Assembly (NCBI GenBank): GCA_029449235.1
Contig: JANATG010000001.1
Span: 744,001 to 808,000 of the forward strand
Reading direction: 5' to 3'
Origin: Linnemannia schmuckeri
Taxonomy: Eukaryota; Mortierellomycota; Mortierellomycetes; Mortierellales; Mortierellaceae
DNA: 64,000 bases
The notes below the pieces were generated by a model. It searched no databases. It was not told where the DNA came from and saw only the letters and a program-made list of their open reading frames with translations. This document shows, one piece after another, positions 1 through 10,788 of this stretch (position 1 is the first letter of the stretch; every line of letters begins with the position of its first letter). The position numbers and the translations under genes are program-made.

Positions 1-744
1 TGTTTTTGACTGATCGACCGTCTTAATATTTTTTCTGCTGTTTTTCACTTTTTTTTTTTTTTTTTTTTTTTTTCACCCTTGTCACTTTCACTTCATTTTC
101 TCAATCGCCCTTTACCTTTTTTTTTTTTTATATATTCATACTTCTTATTTACTTGGCTCTTCCTCTTCTTTACACTCGTACCACTTCGCTCACTCTCATA
201 TCTGCCCACTCCTACTTCCTCCCTCTTCTCCTCCTCTGTTCCATTCACTCCTTCACGCCACTCCTTCCTCCTCCTCCTCCTCCATCCTCCCCCTCACCTG
301 CATTACATTCCCTACCTCCACTTCCGCCTTCACCCTTACCCTCACCTTAACCCAACTCCCACTCCCACACTCATTTAGCCCTCCACCTTTCATCCTCTGC
401 TCCTCGATTCTGTTGGAGCGGCCTATCCTCGCCCAAGCCTATTGTTGAATGTCGCCTTGCTTGCCTCTTGTTGTCCCTCATAGCCTTCCTCACTCATAGC
501 GACAATACCAATACCGACAATACCAGTGCCACTCACACTCCCACCCACACCTCAACTCAAACCCACACAACCTCCTCCTCTTCCCCTTCTCCCGCTCCCA
601 CTCCTACCCCTACGTACTACACTGTCCCATCTACTTTGACCTCTCCTCACACCCCCGCCCCGATAACCCCACTCTTAACAGAGTACTGTCCACCTCCACC
701 GCCGCCCCCCTTCTTCACACTTCGGCTCATCCCTCCTCTCGACT
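1..744 (+). promoter_or_regulatory. Pyrimidine-rich upstream region of the Zn2Cys6 gene
   Basis: This stretch is strongly C/T-rich on the plus strand. It includes a T run at about 51-73, many CTC/TCC repeats, and then CA/CC-rich sequence up to the start codon at 745. The open frames here translate to Ser/Pro/Leu/Phe low-complexity peptides without recognisable motifs, so I read it as promoter plus 5' leader. Similar C/T-rich leaders precede the receptor gene, the PH-FYVE gene, URC1 and the BTB gene in this window. Confidence 0.5.
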
Positions 745-3700
745 ATGGCTGATCCGGCCCCAGCTACACTTGGCATTGCTCTTCCCCCTACATCTGTCCT
801 CAAGATCAGAGACGCATGTCTTCCTTGCCGCAAACAACGATCTAAATGCGACGGTCAGCCTTGCTGCGCAAGGTGCACTCGTCTTGATCTCGAATGCACC
901 TACGTCGAGCTGGTCAAGGCCCCAAAGCCGGTGCCCAAAGAGCCCTGGCAAGAGTTCCTCACCACTACAGGAGCCAAGCCCGAGGCATTGGAAATTCCAC
1001 CCATTGAGCTCCTCAAGGACCCCTCAGTCGACCCTATCCAGGATGCCTCGACGTTTCCTTGGCAGAAATCCAAGATGACCAGGCGCCGGAAGCAGGCCCC
1101 CAGTGCCAAAAAGTGTACTTGCCCTGTGCCTCCTACATCCGATCCTGCTGGTCAGGACTCGCCTGATTCTTTGGCTCAGCAAGCGGACACTCCTCCTACT
1201 TTGGTGATGGATATGGTGGATCCTCTTTCAATGGCATCTGTCATTGGTTCTTCTATCCCCGATCTTCTTTCTACGCCAACGACAGCCAGTACCCCCGCCG
1301 CCCCTTCAGATTCACCCACAACTGCCGTTGGCGGAGCTAATAGTAATAACAACAACAACAGCAAACAACGCAGAGGACGATCCACTACAGGACCATGTCG
1401 AGTTCACAATCCACAGGTCTCGACCAAATCTGCTCGATCTGTCACACCCAGTCTCAACCCACCCTCAACCCTAGGGGCTTCGACAACAACAACAACAGGT
1501 GGTGGTCCAAGCATAGGCAGCTCTGTGAGTCTTCGTCATCGCCCCACTCCACCAGCCGAGCCTGTTCAGCTGCCCTCGTCGGTGATCGAGACGTCCGAGA
1601 AAATCAACAGTCTGAGCTCAAAACTCTCTCGGCTTTACGTGTTTCCGGACGCTGATCAGCCTCAACAACCTCCCCCGCCCCAGCTCGAGATCCTTCAGTC
1701 GCGTGCTCTCTCCCCCGTCCTCCAATCCCACCTGATTCAACTCTACCTCGCCCAATGCTGGCCCACCCAGCCCATCCTCGATCCTCCAACCTTCATGGCC
1801 CAGCTCGCCGCTCAGGACTATTGCACCCCTCCTCACCCTCTCGTCGTCGCTGCCATGTGTGCCGCCTCAGCAAGATGCATCGATGACTCGGATGTGGAAC
1901 GTCTCTGGGCAGAGCAAGATCCACCTCTACCTAACCCAATCTACCCCAACCTCGCAAATGGAGAGGCCCATGTTCGGTCGACCCGTGATATGATTTGGTC
2001 CATTGGAGAATACTTTGCTGCTCTGGCCAAGGCGTATCTTCGGACAGAGTTGCCCCTTGTACAGTCGCCCGATCGATCTGGCGGAATGGGCGATCCTTTG
2101 ACAGTAGTCCAGGGATTGATCATGATCTCGACCTGGGATGCCTCAGTCGGTCGCCAGCGCGAGTGCCAAGCCTGCGCAGCTTTGGCTCTTCGAATCATGA
2201 TTGCTGGAGGATGGCACTTGATGGATCACCCGAATGGTGACGGATGCACGGACAGCAGGATAAAGATGTGGGGAACCCTGGAACGCGAGCTGGCTCGTCG
2301 TTGCTGGTGGTTTGTCTGGATTGCTGAAAAGTGGACCGCTGCCTTGCTCACTCAATACGTGGTACGTAATTACATATCAAAGCCGCCCTTTGATTTGTTT
2401 TGACGTGTTAACGCAAATCACTGACATTTGACAATTCAAGGCTTGGGGGAGGCATTGGATATTATCACGTTTAAAAAAAATCTGTTCAGGGTTCTGACCG
2501 CCATTGTTTATTTTCCTTTGTTTCCTTTGAAAATAGACTTTGCATCTTTCGTTGTGTGAGACACTCTCACTTCCACGCGAGTTCCGTCAAGGGGATGTGA
2601 ACGACCAAAAGACAGTGATGTATTTCCAGCAGGCTATTCAGGCGGCTTATCTCTGCGGGTCTATCATCCAGCTACATTACCACCCGTACGAGGCTGAAGA
2701 TGGCACCGAATATGACCACGAAACCAATGTCCACGATGTACAGCGGTTACAGGCGCGTCTGACAGAGATCGACAATCATTTGGATGCATGGTTTAAGGCC
2801 ATCCCTCCAGGATTCAAACCCGACTGGGGACAGACCACCGGTGACGAAGGCGATGCGTCCACCTTTGAGCCCGCCACGAGCACTCAGTTTTTTCACGCGG
2901 GAGGCGATTGGTGGTGGCGCCATGCCATGGGCGGAATGCTGGAAATGAATTATTATGCTCGTAAGTTAATAGTTATCTTTGTCATACACGAGCGGAGAAC
3001 ACAATGGACTTGCGTACATAAGGAGTGTATTAATTCATATTCTTGTCTGTAACCCACTAGTCAAACTGTTACTGCACTCACCGCAGCATGTGGTGTCAAA
3101 GGCGCCATCTCCCTTGTCGCAACTTACTTTGGCGCAGTATGCCAACAAGATCACATTGACCTGCGAGCGACTTTGGCAGTATCCTTCGACCAGACCGACC
3201 TTCTATCATATGGCAGGTGCTGTCTTGTGGATGGCGCTTTGTTATCAGCAGGAGAACACTCTGAGCGAAAACCCAAGAATCAGGACACCAGCTTGTGTCA
3301 ACATGCAGAAGAGCTATTTCTTGGTCAAGAAGGCTGGCCGACTCGTCCATTCCGCCGAAGATGAGCTCTTCTCAGAACTTGAGACCACCAGCGGGGCATC
3401 TGTACGTAATACTTGATCTCTGGAAACATGCATCCCGAAAGCTTTCTCGTTTTAATACTCGTTCTGGATGTGTATTCTAACGAGTTGCTTATTTTATCCT
3501 CTGGCTAATTGATGTTTTTAAATAATAGGCGGTGCCGTTTATCAGACCTACAGATGAGCAGCGCGTTAAGCCCATGATGAAAGTGTTCAAGGAGATGTTT
3601 CCCATCATGCGCCAGGCTCTTCGTGACAAAGGATTTGGTCTGCGTACCCAACCGAATGCTACTTCCAGAATCACATCGAGCGTGTTGCTCCCGAACCAAC

Positions 3701-4635
3701 AGCACCACACACTTATCTTGAATGCCGACAGTAGTACAATAGTTGGTGGCGTAACAACATCTGCCGAAGCTCTGGGACCGGCATCAGCTGCCTCGTGTAT
3801 CAATGCGGGCGCTGCTGCTGTCATGGGGGCGACGACGGGCAGTCCAGGACCTTCGAGCTTCTACTTGGCGCCATTGACTCCTCCTGGAACGTCGAATGCG
3901 TCCGTCTCGTCTCCCATGACAGAGTCGCTTGGGTCTGCGCCATCGCCATCGCCTCCTCCAGCTCTATGCAATGGTATTCCTGTTCAGGGCGTGCCGGGTG
4001 TAGAGTGCGTTCATTTGTTTGGGGATGTGACCATGCAGCACCAGCAACAGCCACTTCAGCAGCAGTTTCAGCAGCAGCAGTTTCAGCCACATCAATTCCA
4101 ACAGCAACAATACCAGCCGCTTCAGCAACAACAACAGCAGCATCAACAGCATCAACACCAACAACAGTTCATTCCACATCAAGCATCACCTTTGGGTCAG
4201 GTGCAGTATATCCGAGGTCAGACTCATATGGCTCCACAACAACATCAGCATCAACATCCTCAACAACAACAGCAACAACAAGCATCATTTACACAACAGC
4301 AGCAATTACCATCGCAGCAACAACAAACATTTATTCCGCAGCAACAGCAACAGCTTCAACAACAACCACAGCTTCAGCAACAACTGCAGCTCCAGCAACA
4401 ACCACAGCTCCAGCAGCAACCACAGCTTCAGGAACAACCACAGCAGCAGCAACCACAGCAGCAGGTCAGCAGATCTTACCAGTTTTCTCATGCGCACATG
4501 TCACAGCTTACAGATCCGTTGAGCACTATGATCGATATGAACCCAGATCCGTTTGGATCGATCATGCAGAATGAACCCAATGTACTATCGTCCCTGATAG
4601 ACTACTCTGAATGGTTGAACCACCAGCTTGAATAA
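745..4635 (+). CDS. Zn(II)2Cys6 fungal transcription factor with Gln-rich C-terminus
   Basis: This is a nuclear DNA-binding regulator. I read four exons: 745-2361, 2537-2960, 3061-3401 and 3529-4635, encoding 1162 residues, with GTACGT/GTAAGT donors, TAG acceptors and all phases agreeing. The binuclear zinc cluster is at residues 25-51 (C25, C28, C35, C41, C44, C51; spacing C-x2-C-x6-C-x5-C-x2-C-x6-C). An additional Cys lies at residue 40. It is followed by a Ser/Thr/Pro-rich linker. A helical middle region starting around residue 310 and ending in exon 3 fits the fungal-specific transcription factor domain, including ERELARRCWWFVW. Exon 4 carries a long CAG/CAA-encoded glutamine tract (about 4036-4465), a probable activation region. 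The target genes cannot be told from sequence. The start is the first ATG of the long frame, just upstream of the zinc cluster. Confidence 0.9.
4036..4465 (+). repeat. CAG/CAA trinucleotide-rich tract (polyglutamine)
   Basis: About 430 bases of imperfect CAG/CAA repeats sit in the last exon of the Zn2Cys6 gene, interrupted by codons for Pro, His, Phe and Leu. The other two forward frames read as Ala/Ser/Thr and Asn/Ser-type repeats and the antisense frame as Leu repeats; these are shadows. Confidence 0.85.
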
Positions 4636-4828
4636 AAAAGATAACCGCGATTGCGTGAATTTTTTTTAACAGTTGGATTTTGTGTGTGAGAGTGTCTGAG
4701 TGTCTGAGTATCGGGAAGGAGAGACACGTCTCCTAGTCTTTTCATGAGTCCCTCCTTTTCCCCTTTTTCTTCTTACTGTGCTACTTTTCTCGACGAACTT
4801 ATTTTTCAACAATCACGATTCCTTTTGC

Positions 4829-7231
4829 ATGGACAACAACAACATACACAGCGACGACCCAATGGTGGCCCTAATGGTCAGAACCATCGGCCAGAGTCCC
4901 ACGCAGCAACAACAACATTCCACTACCACTACAACCGAAGTGTCAACACCCACAACCACACAGGCTTCCCCAGGAATAGGGACAGGAACAGGAACAGGAC
5001 CCGTGGCGACATCAGCAGTCGAATTCCTGGATGCAGAAGCTGAGACGGCTCTCTTCCTTGACTCGATGCATTCCTCTAGCAACATCAACTCCCTCGCGTC
5101 ATCCCCTTTACCACTGGCATTACCCTGGTCGCCCTCTCAGGACATGATCTGGGCCGAGGATGAGATCCTTGCGGGCGGGCTTGGGATCGGAGGGAATGGA
5201 TCGCAGCAGAGTGTGGACATGACTTTGGCGGATGACATTGGGGTTGCCGAGATGGTGGACATGGGACTGCCAGGGCAGGAGTTGGATGATGGGAGAGGGG
5301 TGTTGATGGAGGAGGATGAGATCTTGCCGGTGGTGGTTGTCGAGACGGTGGTTGCGCCACCACAACCCGTTTCGCCAGTGTTGGGGTTTGGATTGGGTCA
5401 GCGGTTACAACAACACCAGCAGCAACATCACCAACAACAACAAGGAGGTGTTCGGTTCAATCCTGCACAGCAAAACAACAGCACCAGCAGCAGTGGCAAT
5501 ATCAATAATCTTAACAGGATTAAGACCTTTGGAAAGGTCGAGGGTCTCACACCTAGGAGAACTTCTACTGCGGGTCTTTTGTCAGCGGTAGCCCAGAGGA
5601 ATGGAGTAGAGAAGAGTCGACCACCGCCACCACCACCATCAGGACCACCGACTGTTCAGCGAGAAGATGGGGCTAGAGCTGGAGCTGGAACAGAGGTCGG
5701 AAGAGGTGGTGTTTCTCAAGGTGGTACTACAATTGCTGCTGCTGCAGAAGAAGAGAAACCGGGCGATATGGAGATTGACACACCCGAGGTGGCGTTAACC
5801 TCAACGACAGGCACAAGATTAGAATTAGCATCGGTCCAGGATGTCCAATCCACAAGTCTTCGGGAGAACCAAGGGTCAGCAGAGCAGTCGGCGTCGTCAT
5901 TGTCACAACCGATCGTTACCTCGGTACTGGCGCCGGCATTGGAGCTAAAATCAGCGGAAGCGCCTTCAGAGTCGATGTTGGGAACTCGTCCAGCGGTAGC
6001 GATCGGGCCAAGAACTGAGTCACCAGCAGTAATGGGTGCCGATTCAACGGCACAGCCAGTAGCAGTGAAGATGGAAGTAACAGAGTCAGCGGTGGCAGGA
6101 CCAGCATCAGCAGCAGCAGTAGCGCAGCCAGGGGCAGAGTCTATGGTAATAGATCCAGCAACTGCCGAGTCTGACGGGACAGAAACCACGACAGAACCAA
6201 TAGTATTGGATCAGCCGCCGTCAGCGTCACAACTTGCACCAATAACACCATTAGCTACAGACGAGCCAAAGCAATCCATCGACGCAACAACACCAACATC
6301 ACCATCATCGTCTTTATCAACAAACCCGATAAAACCGACGAAACCTCCAAAAAACCGACGACGTCCACCGATTCCAGTCCAACACCACCCTAGCTGGCAT
6401 TTCGCTCCAGGATCAGATATGGCTTTCCTGTCCGAGATGAAGGGATCGGATGCAGATCTGAAGCGGTTTCGGAGAGAGCATGAATGGTTGGAGGAACGAG
6501 TACGGCGGCCGAAACGGGATCATACCTCGGATCAGTTGTTGGATAAAGCCCTTGGGTTGACGAGGATGGTTGTTGTCCCGCCTTCGTTGTCTAAGGGGTA
6601 TGGAGAGATTAGGGACGGTGAGGAGATGAAGAAGGATATGAAGGTGGTGTTGTCTAGGAAGGGACCTGCTGAAGGACATGATAACAAGGATGGCGGTGAG
6701 GAGAAGAAGGGCGAAAAAGATACCACCACCAACAGTGTTGCCACTACCAATACCCAGAACAATAACAAGTATATCACCCCAGTACGGCTCAGCACCGACT
6801 CTCGACTCGCATTCTCGATCCTCAAGACCAACCTCTCTGCAGAACTCGAGGAACAGGCCCGTCTGGAAACAGATCAACGGATCCTGGAACAGATTGTCGA
6901 ACGGGCCGCGACCAAGCTCTCGACTATCGCGCAGCTCCACTCGCAGGCAGAGGAACGGTTACGCGAATTGCAGACCAAGCAACCAGACCAGGAGCGGGAG
7001 TTGTCAAAAATGGAGAAGCTGGAGAGGGCATGTATCGAGCTGCGGGATCGACAGCGTCAGCAGGCGGAAGAAGAGATTAGGCAGTTAGAGGAGACGGTGA
7101 GGTTGTTGGAGTCGCAACAGGAGCAGAAACGGAAGGAGGATTTGAGGCGTGCTGAGAGGCAGCGGTCTGAGATGGAGCGTGTTGTTGCTTCTTCTTCTCC
7201 TACAGCATCTTCGGCGACGGCGGCGCATTAA
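4829..7231 (+). CDS. Uncharacterised low-complexity protein with C-terminal coiled coil
   Basis: This is a single-exon frame of 800 residues from the first ATG (4829). I do not recognise a named family. The N-terminal half is rich in Gln, Ser, Thr, Ala and Gly, with a His/Gln stretch and a Pro run. About two thirds in, a basic Arg/Pro-rich patch (KNRRRPPIPVQ) leads into a more ordered block (HPSWHFAPGSDM, then LKRFRREHEWLEERVRR) that looks like the conserved core. The last 140 residues form a long Glu/Arg/Gln heptad-rich coiled coil (from ILKTNLSAELEEQARLE onward), ending in a Ser/Ala tail. There are no membrane segments or signal peptide. A nuclear or scaffold role is possible but not shown. 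AATAAA-like signals follow at about 7280 and 7440. The gap to the preceding stop is only about 190 bases. Confidence 0.7.
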   Translation: MDNNNIHSDDPMVALMVRTIGQSPTQQQQHSTTTTTEVSTPTTTQASPGIGTGTGTGPVATSAVEFLDAEAETALFLDSMHSSSNINSLASSPLPLALPWSPSQDMIWAEDEILAGGLGIGGNGSQQSVDMTLADDIGVAEMVDMGLPGQELDDGRGVLMEEDEILPVVVVETVVAPPQPVSPVLGFGLGQRLQQHQQQHHQQQQGGVRFNPAQQNNSTSSSGNINNLNRIKTFGKVEGLTPRRTSTAGLLSAVAQRNGVEKSRPPPPPPSGPPTVQREDGARAGAGTEVGRGGVSQGGTTIAAAAEEEKPGDMEIDTPEVALTSTTGTRLELASVQDVQSTSLRENQGSAEQSASSLSQPIVTSVLAPALELKSAEAPSESMLGTRPAVAIGPRTESPAVMGADSTAQPVAVKMEVTESAVAGPASAAAVAQPGAESMVIDPATAESDGTETTTEPIVLDQPPSASQLAPITPLATDEPKQSIDATTPTSPSSSLSTNPIKPTKPPKNRRRPPIPVQHHPSWHFAPGSDMAFLSEMKGSDADLKRFRREHEWLEERVRRPKRDHTSDQLLDKALGLTRMVVVPPSLSKGYGEIRDGEEMKKDMKVVLSRKGPAEGHDNKDGGEEKKGEKDTTTNSVATTNTQNNNKYITPVRLSTDSRLAFSILKTNLSAELEEQARLETDQRILEQIVERAATKLSTIAQLHSQAEERLRELQTKQPDQERELSKMEKLERACIELRDRQRQQAEEEIRQLEETVRLLESQQEQKRKEDLRRAERQRSEMERVVASSSPTASSATAAH

Positions 7232-7523
7232 TACACTCGTTTTCTATATTCACACACACTTCTGCGGAATTTGTGTTCTCGAAAATAAACATGCACAATG
7301 CCGCATAGCTATCTTTCAGTTTGATTGGGGGTTTTTTTTATCGTGCACAGATGCAAGAACGTGCGATAGCGAATTGATTTTATTATGAGCTTTTCTTGTT
7401 GATAAGTTGATACTTTTTTGTCACTGAACGATTGGAGTCGTAAATAAAGAAATGCATAGAAAAAAAAAATAACCTGAGGGGATAGATTACTATGTACTAT
7501 GTACTCACATGAAGGAAGGGCAC

Positions 7524-7908
7524 TTAGTTGTGGTAGGCGTTATTGTTTTGGTGAGGCTCGACGTACTGAGGGTTCTTGGGAAAGTTTGCTGCCTGTTCCT
7601 GGACATGAATGAGTTGAGGACCATGGGCTGAGACCTTGTTCACACCTCCTGCTCCTGCTCCAGCAACCGGTGGTACAATAGATGCAGGTGCCTCATAGGC
7701 AAAGGCAGTGGTCGCGGGGGTTTCGTAAGAAGTCGAGTTTGAGGTCGTCATGGCGGGGGAGTAAGCAGTGGTGTTGGTAGTGGCGGAGGGGGAGGCCAAA
7801 CCGTAAGGATTGGATTGTTCAGGCATAGGCATGGGCTCCTGCTGCTGGTGGATTCCTGAAGTTGTCACGACGGGGCTGAACGAGTGTTGTGCTGCCTGCT
7901 GCTGCTGT

Positions 7909-7940
<32 letters not shown>

Positions 7941-9608
7941 TTGGTAATAGTCGTTCGAGGTGAAGGTTGGAGAGGGGACGGGCTGAGGGAGGGGAACTAC
8001 AGTAGAGGCGGTGGGGTAGTAACCCTGGTGCTGCTGGTTAGGGTCAGTGTATGCGTTGGGGTCTGGGTAGCTAGCTCCTCCTGCCTGAGCGTAGTAGGTT
8101 GTCGCGACTGGGGGTTGAGAAGTGTACTGTTGTTGTTGAGGCACGACGGTTTGAGGCTGGTACTGGTTCTGCTGGTATCCTGTCTGCTGGTCCGGGTATT
8201 GCTGCTGCTGCTGCTGCTGGTATCCGGTTTGGGTCTGGGGTTGAGTGTACTGGTACTGCACAGGAGCCGTAGGCAATGGAGGCTGAGGAGGCGATTGATG
8301 ATGACTATGGACAGCCTGCATAGCGGGAGGTGATGGAAGCTCTGTAGTTTTGGTAGGCTTCTTGTTTTTACGGCTACGGTGCCAGAAGAACAGGGCGGCT
8401 CCCAAAACAACAACTCCTACACCTGCACCAATTCCTGCGTACAGACCCGTGTTGCTGCTGCTTCCCTTGTCCGAGGAACCGCTGTTGCTGTTGTTGCTGT
8501 TTCCTCCGGGGCCACCAGAGCCGCCGGAGGGGACGGGATTGAAGCCCCCGGTAGAGGTGGGGAGCCCTGTGAACCCAGAGAATGTGTACCCTCCTCCTCC
8601 GCTGTTCACTATTATATTTTTTTTTGAAACGAATAAAGGTCAGGATAGGGAATCAGATTAGAATAAGAGTCCAGGCCCGTCTCTTTTGGCCATTTTTGGG
8701 ATGAAGATGACAAAGTGAATTGTGTGAGCGTTTATGCAACGTGAAGTATCTTGCGCTGTCCACCCAACACATTCGTCGCCTCATCCAAAAAAGCTTGCAT
8801 GCACCACAGACCCAGAAAGAGCACAACATAAGGCAGGGGTGGAAAAACGTGCAGAACAGACGAACATGGGAAGGAAGAGGAAGAGGACCAGGAACCATGC
8901 CAAGCGAGTGAGCAATTTCGAAGAAAAAAAACATTGTCAACATCAGCCTCGCCGTCCGCGGCGAGAAAAGACAGAAAAGAAGAAAGAAAAACATAAAAAC
9001 AGAGATCAGGGTAGGGTCACCCTTAGGTTTCTATACTACGTACAAGTATTGCACGCGGCAGTGTAGTTGGCGACGGACATGATGGGTGTGGTGGTGGTGG
9101 GCAGACTGGTCACACATGGGTAGCATTTTGCTATAGAAAGTGTAAAGTGTTAGATTTATAAGAGGAAGAAAGGGATATTAGTTTATCGATTTTATGGTGT
9201 GGAGCTTATGGTCAATTAAATTCGAAGAGGAGGAGGGCGCCAGGTAATAAAAGTATGCAGGGGTGAAAGGGAGAGAGAGAGAGAGAGGACAACATACTGT
9301 AGTAAGTGATCGCATCTTTGGTGCAGATACACTTTTCTTGATTGGCGGCAGAAGTACTGGGTTGTTGGGAGGAAGGTGATGAAAGGAAGGTAGAGAATTG
9401 ACAAGAAAGTTGGTAGTTGGTTAGAAAAAAGGTAAGCAAAGAAGAATGCGTTGTCTGTTTGTTTGTTTTTCTTTTTTTCTTTTTTTCTTTTTCCCTTTAT
9501 CTTGGTGTGCTGTTATTGTTGAGATTCTTACGGGTACTGGATGAGACAGCTGTTGTAGAGGGTGTAGTAGTCCATACACTCCGTTAGGACACAGGAACTG
9601 GTAGACAT
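7524..9608 (-). CDS. Single-pass membrane protein, Cys-containing ectodomain and polyQ cytoplasmic tail
   Basis: Four exons on the minus strand: 9608-9532, 9356-9298, 9130-9044 and 8608-7524, encoding 435 residues with agreeing phases. Residues 1-74 hold several cysteines (C6, C11, C21, then CIC and C-x2-C motifs) and many Tyr/Thr. A Gly/Ser/Asn-rich stalk follows. One hydrophobic helix lies at about 130-150 (LYAGIGAGVGVVVLGAALFF), followed at once by a basic stop-transfer segment HRSRKNKK. The remainder is a Pro/Gln/Tyr/Thr-rich tail with a long CAG run. The layout resembles cell-wall sensor proteins of the WSC/Mid2 type, but the Cys pattern is not one I can assign. No cleavable signal peptide is visible at the Met with good context (CACCATG), so the helix may act as an N-out signal anchor. 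Function unknown. Confidence 0.7.
7890..7943 (-). repeat. CAG/CAA run encoding polyglutamine
   Basis: A nearly pure (CAG/CAA)n run on the minus strand lies inside the tail of the single-pass membrane protein and codes for about 17 consecutive Gln. On the plus strand it reads as a Leu-rich open frame, which is a shadow. Confidence 0.85.
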
Positions 9609-10788
9609 GGTGGAGAGAGGGTGGGTGAAAGAGTATGGGGAAAGAAGGCCGGGTGAAGGAGTCAAGGAGTCGTTGGGAAGTGGAATAGGTGCCTGAGAAA
9701 AAAAATCAGATGCAAGATAAGCTCCAGGGAAAGTGGATAGGTGTACGTGGGATAAGAGGAAGAATGAAGCGATCGAGCGAAAGGGAAGGTAGACGAGAAG
9801 TGAGGGCGAAGGAGAATAAAGAAGAGATGGAGAGAAAAGGGGAAGTGGGTGGCGAAGAGCGAAAAGAAAGAAAGAGGAGAGAGAAAAAAAGAAGAGAGGG
9901 AAGACGAGGAGGAGGAGGGAGGAGAGAGAAATACGGCCGAGAGCCTATTTTATGTTATTTGGTTTTGCCACCATCACAGAGACTGGACCATCCTCAGTCT
10001 CTGATAGGGAGGGATTGCGATCGAGAAGAGCACCACTATGCGGCGCAACATATTTTCACATTCACTCGCTTGCATGGATGCCAGAAACAAGCACACAAAC
10101 GACAACAACAGCCTTGATAGGTCAACACAAAGCACACACACACACAGACAGAGAGAGAGAATAATGGAAAAAAAGAATATGAGCAATTGGAGTCGACAAC
10201 AACAAACGATCAAAGAGAGACAACAGCTACAATAGTGTAGACATTAAAAAACAGACATAAACACACGACAGAGATATACCTTCTACAATACTCGTGGAAT
10301 GGAATGAATCATCCTCCTCTTCTGCTCCGCGCTATTCCCCCATGGATAATATACACAGAAGAATCAAAGAATGTGAGAAGCTTGCTTCTTGAGAGTGTCC
10401 TTTCCTGTTCTTTGTTTGTTATGTTTGTGTTTTAGTGCATGTTTATTTACGAATGCACGATAGAGTAGTACGCCCAAAGAGTCAAAACGGCTGCTTCGAC
10501 TCTTGCAATCTCCTGACCGGTCTACACCTTCTTCTCTTGAACAGTCGACCGCAGCAATAGTAAAAGAGAAGTAACCCAGGCTCACAAGGAGAGGCGGTGC
10601 CGTTGTACCCTTTGGAACTTACAGAAGTTACAAAAGTGACAAAAAGCAAAAAAAAATAAAAATGATGGTTCTTCGACTCTGAGCCCAGATTCCCCATCGA
10701 CCCCCTTTTCCTTCGTGCTGCCTTTTGGGGTTTGGAGGCACCTTTAAGAGGCCCCTTAACCTTACATGACCACGAAAAAAAAATCGCC
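9609..10788. promoter_or_regulatory. Divergent intergenic region with purine-rich block
   Basis: This is the spacer between the minus-strand membrane protein gene and the plus-strand methyltransferase gene. Positions about 9750-9935 are almost entirely A/G on the plus strand, that is a pyrimidine-rich leader for the minus-strand gene. A short CA repeat lies at about 10134-10147, followed by a GA run. I see no convincing gene here. Confidence 0.5.

Noticed and set aside
3795..4574. Open frame of 259 codons, Ala/Thr/Ser-rich
   Set aside because: It overlaps the polyQ exon of the Zn2Cys6 gene in another frame and consists of shifted CAG/CAA repeats.
7884..8333. Plus-strand Leu-rich frame
   Set aside because: It is antisense to the CAG repeat of the single-pass membrane protein.
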